A DNA stretch of 38,972 nt from Deltaproteobacteria bacterium (lineage in GTDB: Bacteria; Myxococcota_A; UBA9160; SMWR01): positions 1 to 38,972 of the forward strand of contig JAFDBP010000118.1 of the NCBI GenBank assembly GCA_019313245.1. Direction: 5' to 3'. Each line of letters starts with the position of its first letter. The stretch's first letter is position 1. The position numbers were made by a program, and so were the translations under genes. The notes under the pieces are model-generated. The model saw only the letters and a program-made list of their open reading frames with translations, did no database searches and was not told the DNA's origin. This document shows positions 1 to 7,417 of this stretch, one piece after another.

Positions 1-76
1 CTCCCCCCACCCCGCGCGCCGCACCGCCCCCCAAGCCAGAAATCGAAGACTTTCCCCTTTTTTTCGCCCCAACCAA

Positions 77-106
77 TTGACTCTTCGCGCGCGCCGGGGG
101 TACTCT
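77..106 (+). promoter_or_regulatory. Candidate sigma70 promoter of the pgpA-cinA-thpR cluster
   Basis: A -35 box TTGACT (77-82) and a -10-like TACTCT (101-106) are separated by 18 bases. The -35 is near consensus and the -10 is weak (3 of 6). A transcript from here would have a leader of about 100 bases before the pgpA GTG. The remaining bases of 1-216 show no gene that I can support. Confidence 0.4.
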
Positions 107-216
107 GAGTCCGACGCTCGGCCCCCCTGCCGCGGCGTCGAATCGCTCCGCGGCCCTCCAGTCGCGGCCCCTGGCGGAACGCGCAGACTGCGGTCCCGAT
201 CGAGTCGATCGTAGAA

Positions 217-753
217 GTGTCTGAAACCAAAGCAGAAACTGGCTCCGAACGAACTCCTGGACAGGGGGTGGCGAGAATTCTGGCCACCGCCGGAGGCGCG
301 GGCTACGCGCCGATCGCGCCGGGGACCTTCGGCTCCGCGCTGGGCGTCCTGGTATTCGTCATCCTCTCTGCCCTGCATCCGCTGCTGTTCCTGCTCACCA
401 CCGCCACCCTGCTCGCGCTGGGCACCTGGGCTTCCGACCGCGCCGAAGCTTTCTTCGGCAAGAAGGACGACGGCCGAATCGTGATCGACGAAGTCGTCGG
501 CCAGCTGATCGCCCTCACCCCACTGCTCTTCTGCGCCGAGCTCGCGGGCACCCGGCTGATCGCATCGCTCGGCGCCGGCTTTCTGCTCTTCCGCCTGTTC
601 GACATCTGGAAGCCCGGACCCGTCGCCTGGGCGGAGCGGCGCTTCGAGGGCGGCGCGGGCGTGATGCTCGACGACGTCGCCGCGGGCGCACTCGCGGCGC
701 TGTTCACCGCGCCGCTCGCGCTCTTCTGCAGCGCGCAGGGGGCAACCCCGTGA
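217..753 (+). CDS. pgpA: Phosphatidylglycerophosphatase A
   Basis: This 178-residue membrane protein matches the PgpA family, which dephosphorylates phosphatidylglycerophosphate to phosphatidylglycerol at the inner membrane. The family signatures are visible: the N-terminal APGTFGS segment (residues 34-40), then DEVVGQ (about 91-96) and the C-terminal DDVAAG stretch (about 151-156), with hydrophobic helices between them. The start is GTG at 217; a variable hydrophilic segment of about 20 residues precedes the conserved part. Its stop overlaps the GTG start of cinA (GTGA), so the two are probably translationally coupled. The pgpA-cinA-thpR-recA order is common in proteobacteria. Confidence 0.9.
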   Translation: MSETKAETGSERTPGQGVARILATAGGAGYAPIAPGTFGSALGVLVFVILSALHPLLFLLTTATLLALGTWASDRAEAFFGKKDDGRIVIDEVVGQLIALTPLLFCAELAGTRLIASLGAGFLLFRLFDIWKPGPVAWAERRFEGGAGVMLDDVAAGALAALFTAPLALFCSAQGATP

Positions 754-2018
754 AGGCCGAAATCCTCACCATCGGCGACGAAGTGATGCGCGGCGAGATC
801 GTCGACTCCAACAAGTCGTTTCTCGCCGACCGGCTGCTCGGGCTCGACATCGAGACCCACTTCCAGACCTCGGTGCGCGACGACCCGGCCGCGATGATCG
901 ACGCCTTCCGGCGCGCGGCGACGCGCAGCGAGATTGCGCTCGTGTCCGGCGGGCTCGGACCGACGCGCGACGATCTCACCGCGGAGGCGCTCGCCGAAGC
1001 CTTCGGTCTCGAGCTCGTGCTCGACGAAGCCGCCCTCGAGACGATCCGCGCCTTCTTTCACTCGCGCGGCCGCGAGATGACCGAGAACAACGTCAGCCAG
1101 GCGCGCTTTCCCGAGGGCGCCGAGATCCTGCCCAATCCGCTCGGAACCGCGCCGGGCTTTGCGATCGCCCAGGGCACGGCGCACTTCTTCTGTCTGCCGG
1201 GCGTCCCCAACGAGATGCAGCGCATGATGGACGAGCAGGTCGTACCGCGCATCGAGGCCATCCGCGGCGAGGGGCTCGCGGTGCGCGCGCGGCTGATTCG
1301 AACCTTCGGGATGGGCGAGTCCAGCCTCGACGACGAGCTGAAGGGCATCGCGGCGTCGGGCGATGTGAGCCTGGGATTCCGCACCGCGTTTCCCGACAAC
1401 TACCTGCGGCCGCTCGCGCGCGCCGCCACGGCCGAGCAGGCCGAGGCCGCACTCGACCGGATCTGCGACGCCATCGCGCAACGCCTCGGCCCGCTCGTCT
1501 ACGGCGAGGGCGACCAGACCCTCGACGCCGTCGTCGGCCAGATGCTCGCCGAGCGCGGCCTGACGATCGCCGTCGCGGAATCCTGCACGGGCGGGTTGAT
1601 CGCCTCGCGGATCACCGACAACCCGGGCTCGTCGGCCTACTTCGCGGGCGGCGTGGTCGCGTATTCGAACGCCGCCAAGTCGGAGCTGCTCGGCGTGCCC
1701 AGCGCACTGCTCGAAGAACACGGCGCGGTCTCCGACCCCGTGGCGCGCGCGATGGCCGAGGGCGCGCGCGAGCGATTCGGCGCAGACATCGGCATCGCGA
1801 CGACGGGCATCTCCGGCCCGGATGGCGGAACCGCCAGCAAGCCCGTCGGCCTGGTCCACATCGCGCTCGCGCGCGAGGCTGCGACCTTCGCCGATTCCTT
1901 CGTGTTCCGGTTCGACCGCACCCGCCACCGAATCTTGACTTCGCAGGTCGCGCTCGACTGGGTGCGGCGAACGCTGCTGGGCGTCGAACTCATCGGCCCG
2001 GCGTGGGCGCGGCGATGA
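750..2018 (+). CDS. cinA: CinA family protein (nicotinamide-nucleotide amidase, full length)
   Basis: This 422-residue protein has both CinA domains. The N-terminal part is a molybdopterin-binding-like (MoCF/COG1058) domain starting with EILTIGDEV and containing VSGGLGPTRDD. The C-terminal CinA/PncC amidase domain, from about residue 265, contains VAESCTGGLIASRI and the later TGISGPDGG motif. The family deamidates nicotinamide mononucleotide in pyridine-nucleotide salvage and is often encoded next to recA. It begins with GTG at 750, overlapping the pgpA stop by four bases. The full two-domain form suggests an intact enzyme. Confidence 0.93.
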   Translation: MKAEILTIGDEVMRGEIVDSNKSFLADRLLGLDIETHFQTSVRDDPAAMIDAFRRAATRSEIALVSGGLGPTRDDLTAEALAEAFGLELVLDEAALETIRAFFHSRGREMTENNVSQARFPEGAEILPNPLGTAPGFAIAQGTAHFFCLPGVPNEMQRMMDEQVVPRIEAIRGEGLAVRARLIRTFGMGESSLDDELKGIAASGDVSLGFRTAFPDNYLRPLARAATAEQAEAALDRICDAIAQRLGPLVYGEGDQTLDAVVGQMLAERGLTIAVAESCTGGLIASRITDNPGSSAYFAGGVVAYSNAAKSELLGVPSALLEEHGAVSDPVARAMAEGARERFGADIGIATTGISGPDGGTASKPVGLVHIALAREAATFADSFVFRFDRTRHRILTSQVALDWVRRTLLGVELIGPAWARR

Positions 2019-2078
2019 GCGAAACGAGCGGGCGGAGGAGGGCCGCCGTGAAGCGCCATTCTCTAGAGGGCTGCGGGC

Positions 2079-2399
2079 GTGGCTGAAGCGGCGGATCGCG
2101 TGCGCGCTTTCTTCGCCATCGACCTCGACGACCGCACGCGCGGCGCGGCGGCAGCGGTCGCCGACCGGCTGCGCGAGTGCCCGGCCGGCGATGCGGTCCG
2201 CTGGGTGCGCGACGAAACCCTCCACGTGACGCTGCGCTTTCTCGGAGACATCGACTGCGGGCGCATCGCTCGACTCGCGGGCTGCGTTCGGGAGCAGACC
2301 GCCGCGCTGAGCCCGTTTCGGCTCCAACTCGGCGGCGCCCGGCTCTTCCCCTCCCGGCGCCGCGCGCTGGCCGTGGTGCTCGATGTCGGGCCCGAATAG
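2079..2399 (+). pseudogene. thpR: RNA 2',3'-cyclic phosphodiesterase (2H family), N-terminal part ended by in-frame TAG
   Basis: This 106-residue piece is the first half of a ThpR/LigT-type 2H phosphoesterase, a family that opens or forms 2',5' linkages on RNA ends. It has the N-terminal RAFFAIDL strand and the first catalytic HxTx motif, HVTL at residues 49-52. The amber codon at 2397-2399 stops it in the middle of the fold. Reading continues in the same frame into the second half of the domain (2400-2708), so the break is a single nonsense codon and not a frameshift. The start is GTG at 2079. A nonsense mutation, a sequencing error or two separately made halves all remain possible. TAG is used as an ordinary stop by recA and pilT nearby. 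Confidence 0.75.
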
Positions 2400-2708
2400 C
2401 CGCTTGCAGCGCTCGCTGCGGCGGTCGAGCGGGGTGTGGAGGCCGCGGGTTTCGGCGCCGAGACGCGCCCGTTCAACCCGCACCTGACCCTGGGGCGAAT
2501 TCGCAAAAAACGTTTTCCGCTTGTGACCGGGGACGTCACAAGCGGCGGCGAAAGTTGCCCCGTGACTGAAGCCGTACTCTTCAAAAGTGAGCTGCACTCC
2601 TCGGGAGCGCACTACACCCCCATCGAACGCGCGCCGCTCGGCGGCGAGCCATCACCCCATTTGACTGAAACGGATCAATCGATCTACAACCCGAAAGTTG
2701 GAGGATGA
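2400..2708 (+). pseudogene. thpR: RNA 2',3'-cyclic phosphodiesterase, C-terminal part after the in-frame stop
   Basis: This continues the frame of the upstream fragment directly after the TAG. The codons following the stop read PLAALAAAVERG, the usual helix of the family. The second HxTx motif, HLTL, follows at codons 135-138 of the uninterrupted frame, and the C-terminal HYTPIER strand is also present. The first possible restart is GTG at 2436, with only a G-rich stretch in front of it and no clear ribosome site. The stop codon overlaps the upstream recA ATG at 2705. The 3' end of the frame also carries a probable recA promoter. Confidence 0.7.
2661..2690 (+). promoter_or_regulatory. Candidate recA promoter inside the thpR 3' end
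   Basis: TTGACT (2661-2666) and TACAAC (2685-2690) are 18 bases apart. The predicted start point near 2697 is just before the GGAGG (2700-2704) that precedes recA. I could not recognise a LexA box here. Confidence 0.45.
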
Positions 2709-2713
2709 CCAAA

Positions 2714-3859
<1,146 letters not shown>

Positions 3860-3873
3860 ACCCAACGCAGTGA

Positions 3874-3906
3874 CGCCATCTCTGGTGTCCAATTCCAGAG
3901 ATGGCG
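3874..3906. terminator. 12-bp perfect hairpin between convergent recA and lipoprotein genes
   Basis: CGCCATCTCTGG (3874-3885) pairs with CCAGAGATGGCG (3895-3906) around a nine-base loop. It starts 14 bases after the recA stop and lies 35 bases before the end of the minus-strand gene. No clear U tract follows on the plus strand. Position and symmetry suggest a bidirectional terminator. Confidence 0.65.
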
Positions 3907-3940
3907 CCGCGGCGAGGTCGGATCGGGTCTAGGCGGGCGC

Positions 3941-5566
3941 CTAGAGGGGCTCCAGCTCGGGGCGCGCTTTCGCGCCGCGGGTGGACGAAAGACCAGTGAT
4001 GCTCGAGTTGCCGCCGAGGGTGGTGATTTCGATGCGTTGCAGCGGCGTTTCGATCGGGAAGCGCGGCACGCCGATCGTCATCGACTCTCCGGAGAATCCG
4101 CGGGTGTCGAGCTGTGTCGTGCCATCCGGTTCGATTCGGAGCGCGTACGCGGCAGCCGGGTCGGCGCCCAATTCGAAGATGGCCGACTCGAGTTCGCGGG
4201 TGTAGCCGCGCAACGCCGTCTTGAGTTCCGTCGGCTGAACGCGGCGTGCGGCGCGACAGACTCCAGGTTGTTCGGGAGAGTCGAGGATCGACCACTCGCC
4301 GCTCTCGAGATCTGTCCGCACCACGTGGCAACCGCCATTGACGAATCGCAGGTCGAGACTGGTGCGGTTGTCCGCGGTGATCCGATACTGGGGCCGGCCA
4401 AAGCGGCCGCGCGGACCACAGACCTCGCCGGGCAACGACAGCGTGTAGCTCGTGGCGTCTTCGCGATAGACGCGCAGATCGTCCTGGGGCAGACCCGTCG
4501 TGGGATTGGGCCGCTGCTGGAGCACGAACGAACGGCCCCGCCAGCGCGAATCGCCCTCGTCGTTGAGTTCTTCGGGTCCGAGCACCGTCGCCTCGGCCTC
4601 GCCCTGCAGCTGCGACGGCTCGACGCCGCCCGCCGCATGCGAAGCGGGCCCCGTGGTGGACCCGATCAGTTCGAATTTCCCGGCCGAGAAGACCGAGGGC
4701 GAAACGGCCTGATAGGAATCTTCAGAGGGCTCCCAGAGCACCAGGTCGCCGGATTTCATCCACGCCAGACGCCGCGGTGAAGAGCGATCGCCGCGCGGGA
4801 TCACCTGGGCGAGCTTGGATCGACCGCCCTGCAGCTCGACGACGTGAATCTCGGCCGCCCGGCCCGTGGAGATCGCGAACGCCACTCGGCGCCCGTCGGG
4901 GGCCAGTGCGAGATCGAGTGCCGGACCTTCGCAGTTCTCGCCGAATCCGAATACCGATCGAGCCGAGAGCAGGCGCTCGAGCTGATGAACCTCGTCGGCG
5001 TCCGGGCCCGCGGGTTCGTCGGGATACAAGGCGCGCCAGGAAGACATGTAGGCGAGCGCCTCACCCTTTGCGGCGGGCACGGGGCGACACGAGTCCCGTC
5101 GATCGTTTTCGTCGAGCGCGCGCTGTATGCCGACCCGAACCCCGCTCGAATCCGAAACCGGAAGCGGCCGCGGACAGCGGTACCCGTCGCTCATCACGGA
5201 GACGATCCGCACCTCGGTGCGATAGGACGGCCAGGCCGAGATGCCCGGCTTGATCAAAGAGCCGATCGAGAAATGCCCGCGGGCGTCGGTCTTCGTCTCG
5301 CGGTGCCCGAGTACTTCGCGATCCGGCAGGATATCGTCGTAGTGGCCGTCGAAACGCGCGACCACGATCGCTCCCTCTACGGGTTTGCCGCTCGCCTGAT
5401 CGACGACCGTTCCGGAAATGCCGGGGGCGATGCGAACCGGTAGAACCACACAAGAAATTTGCAGCAGGGCGAGAACCGCGCCCAATCCAAACGCAGCCGC
5501 GATTCGCAACCGCCGAGCGTCCGCTCGACCGCCAGAGCCGAGATCGACTCGATTCGTTACACCCAT
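3941..5566 (-). CDS. Putative lipoprotein with carboxypeptidase-regulatory-like domain and beta-propeller-like region
   Basis: I do not recognise a named family. The protein has a basic n-region (ARRLRIAAAF), a hydrophobic stretch and a Cys after LLQIS, which could be an atypical lipobox with Gln at -3. A carboxypeptidase-regulatory-like Ig fold follows (about residues 48-105: GISGTVVD, GKPVEGA, TDARGHFSI). Later there are WD40/TolB-like segments such as LALAPDGRRVAFAIS and RRLAWMKSGDLVLW. The start is ATG at 5566 because GGGAGAGG lies six bases upstream on the minus strand. A longer frame to 5668 lacks that and would bury the signal peptide. It is probably exported and anchored at the envelope. 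It is divergent from pilT and convergent with recA. Confidence 0.7.
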   Translation of the reverse strand: MGVTNRVDLGSGGRADARRLRIAAAFGLGAVLALLQISCVVLPVRIAPGISGTVVDQASGKPVEGAIVVARFDGHYDDILPDREVLGHRETKTDARGHFSIGSLIKPGISAWPSYRTEVRIVSVMSDGYRCPRPLPVSDSSGVRVGIQRALDENDRRDSCRPVPAAKGEALAYMSSWRALYPDEPAGPDADEVHQLERLLSARSVFGFGENCEGPALDLALAPDGRRVAFAISTGRAAEIHVVELQGGRSKLAQVIPRGDRSSPRRLAWMKSGDLVLWEPSEDSYQAVSPSVFSAGKFELIGSTTGPASHAAGGVEPSQLQGEAEATVLGPEELNDEGDSRWRGRSFVLQQRPNPTTGLPQDDLRVYREDATSYTLSLPGEVCGPRGRFGRPQYRITADNRTSLDLRFVNGGCHVVRTDLESGEWSILDSPEQPGVCRAARRVQPTELKTALRGYTRELESAIFELGADPAAAYALRIEPDGTTQLDTRGFSGESMTIGVPRFPIETPLQRIEITTLGGNSSITGLSSTRGAKARPELEPL

Positions 5567-5811
5567 GTGCGCCTCTCCCTCGATGAAGCGAGATTCATAC
5601 GCCAATCGAACTATCGAAGAGCCTCTCATTTCGACCGGCGAAGGCCGAAACCTGAGTTCGGGCATCACCTCGCGACGGATCGACCGCGAACCCGAGAGGG
5701 GCGCCCTGCGCGACCGAGCGGGCCGGATTCGAGACGGCGCTCAAGGCAGAGCCCCAACAGGTCGATCAGAGGCGCCGTGAGGCCGCACGAGCGGCCTGGG
5801 GGGGAGTGAGC

Positions 5812-6993
5812 GTGGAGCTCAACGACATCCTGAAGATCGCTCTCAAGGGGGGAGCCTCGGATATTCACCTGAAGCCGGGACTGCCGCCCATGTTTCGGGT
5901 GGACGGCGCGCTGGTCCCGCTGAAAAACGGCGAGCGAATCCCTCCGGACGACCTCCAGAAAATGGCCTTTTCGATCATGAACGATACCCAGCGGGCTCGT
6001 TTCGATGAAACGCGCGAGACCGACCTCGCTTACGGCATCGCCGGGCTCGGCCGTTTCCGCGTCAACGTATTTCAGCAGCGCGGAACCGTCGGAATCGTCT
6101 TCCGGGTGATTCCCTTCGGTGTCAAGTCGATCGAACACCTGCACCTGCCCAAGATCATCGAATCGATTGCGATGGAGCAGCGCGGGTTGGTACTCGTAAC
6201 GGGAACCACCGGATCGGGAAAATCGACGACCCTGGCCGGAATGATCGACTACATCAACTCGAACCGAACCTGTCACATCATGACGATCGAGGACCCGATC
6301 GAATTCTTGATTCGCGATCGGCGCTCCATCGTCAACCAGCGCGAAATCGGCGTCGACACCCAGAGCTTCGCCAACGCCTTGCGCGCCGCACTTCGCCAGG
6401 ATCCGGACGTGATCCTCGTCGGCGAGATGCGCGACTTCGAGACGATCGAAACCGCCCTGACCGCGGCCGAGACGGGTCATCTCGTGATGAGCACCCTGCA
6501 CACCCTCGACGCGACCGAGACCATCAACCGCATCATCTCGGTGTTTCCCCCCTATCAGCAGAAGCAGGTCCGGCTGCAGCTCGCCGCGATCCTCAAGGCG
6601 GTGATCTCTCAGCGCCTGGTGCCTCGCGCGGACGGAAAGGGCCGGGTGCCCGCCCTGGAAGTGCTGATCAGCACGGCTCGGGTTCGCGAGTGCATCGCCG
6701 ACAAAGACCGCACCAAGGAGCTCCACGATGCGATCGCGAAGGGCTTCACCAGCTACGGCATGCAGACCTTCGACCAATCCCTGATGCACCTCGTAAAACA
6801 GGAGTTGGTCACCTACGAAGAAGCCCTCAAACACGTCTCCAACCCGGACGACTTCGCGCTTCGCTTCCGCGGCATCGCCTCCGCGTCGGACGGAACCTGG
6901 GACGACTTCGAGCCGGGCGAGGAAAAGCCCGACGAAGAGAAGGCCGGCGGCGAGAAATCCGACGTCGACGAAGACTTCATCCAGCGGTTCTAG
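5812..6993 (+). CDS. pilT: Type IV pilus twitching motility ATPase PilT
   Basis: PilT is the cytoplasmic hexameric ATPase that drives type IV pilus retraction. The N-terminal segment MELNDILKIALKGGASDIHL is typical. Walker A GTTGSGKST lies at about residues 131-139. An Asp box (TIEDPIE), Walker B (DVILVGEMRD, about 199-208) and His box (STLHTLDA) follow in order. Where many PilTs have AIRNLIRE, this one has ARVRECIADKD. I prefer GTG 5812 over GTG 5806 because the GGGGGGAG run just upstream then has normal spacing. The last 35 or so residues are an acidic Glu/Asp/Lys tail beyond the usual end. No pil structural genes are in the window. Confidence 0.93.
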   Translation: MELNDILKIALKGGASDIHLKPGLPPMFRVDGALVPLKNGERIPPDDLQKMAFSIMNDTQRARFDETRETDLAYGIAGLGRFRVNVFQQRGTVGIVFRVIPFGVKSIEHLHLPKIIESIAMEQRGLVLVTGTTGSGKSTTLAGMIDYINSNRTCHIMTIEDPIEFLIRDRRSIVNQREIGVDTQSFANALRAALRQDPDVILVGEMRDFETIETALTAAETGHLVMSTLHTLDATETINRIISVFPPYQQKQVRLQLAAILKAVISQRLVPRADGKGRVPALEVLISTARVRECIADKDRTKELHDAIAKGFTSYGMQTFDQSLMHLVKQELVTYEEALKHVSNPDDFALRFRGIASASDGTWDDFEPGEEKPDEEKAGGEKSDVDEDFIQRF

Positions 6994-6994
6994 C

Positions 6995-7268
6995 CCACGC
7001 AGACCCTCGGTGGTGACGCGCTACGCCGCATTGGCGGGGGCCCAGTTGGCCGCGTCTCCTCGCGACCACGCAGATCCTCGGTGGTGACGCGCTACGCCGC
7101 ATTGGCGGGGGCCCAGTTGGCCGCGTCTCCTCGCGACCGAGCAGATCCTTCGTGGTGACGCGCTACGCCGCATTGGCGGGGGCCCAGTTGGCCGCGTCTC
7201 TTCCTGACGGGGCAGTTTCATTGCCTATTGAGTCGGCCGCACTGGCCGGGGCCCAGTTGACCGGGTCG
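6995..7268. repeat. 71-bp tandem repeat, three near-identical copies plus a diverged fourth
   Basis: Units begin at 6995, 7066 and 7137, exactly 71 bases apart, and differ by only a few bases until the end of the third. A partial, diverged copy covers about 7231-7268. Each unit contains two adjacent small hairpins: CGCC-GCATT-GGCG followed by GGCC-CAGTT-GGCC. In the fourth copy the first stem becomes GGCC-GCACT-GGCC, changing both partners of the basal pair together. The period is not a multiple of three, so the array is not coding. It fills the pilT-alaS gap. Confidence 0.9.
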
Positions 7269-7320
7269 CGCTGGAAAGCGTCTAATAGCTATTGCGATAA
7301 CCCTCTTGGCCAGATCTCCT

Positions 7321-7380
7321 GCCCGCGTCCGCGGGCCGCTGCGGGCGGGGTCTGCGGGGCTTGGTGGGCTCGGTTATAGT
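7321..7380 (+). promoter_or_regulatory. alaS upstream region: GC hairpin and candidate -10 box
   Basis: A six-pair hairpin GCCCGC-GTCC-GCGGGC spans 7321-7336. A good -10 hexamer TATAGT is at 7375-7380, but no recognisable -35 lies at the right distance. A transcript from about 7387 would carry a leader of about 30 bases ending in GGAGGA (7409-7414) just before the alaS ATG. No T-box structure was recognised. Confidence 0.35.
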
Positions 7381-7417
7381 TCGGAATCGTGCGTGATCCC
7401 GGTAGGTTGGAGGACTG

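Noticed and set aside
2397-2399. Amber codon read as pyrrolysine or reassigned codon
   Set aside because: TAG ends recA, pilT, dnaB and others normally here, and no recoding signal was recognised.
303-2612. 769-codon open frame on the minus strand
   Set aside because: It is antisense to pgpA, cinA and thpR, which have clear family motifs; its Arg/Gly-rich composition is typical of a GC-rich shadow frame.
6995-7268. CRISPR array
   Set aside because: The whole 71-base unit repeats without distinct spacers, and no cas genes are present.
7152-7379. Small protein encoded in the repeat region (75 codons)
   Set aside because: It exists only because the repeats are GC-rich; the 71-base period shifts frame in every copy and there is no ribosome site.
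7269-7417. T-box riboswitch before alaS
   Set aside because: Only a short GC hairpin is seen; no T-box sequence or specifier structure was found.
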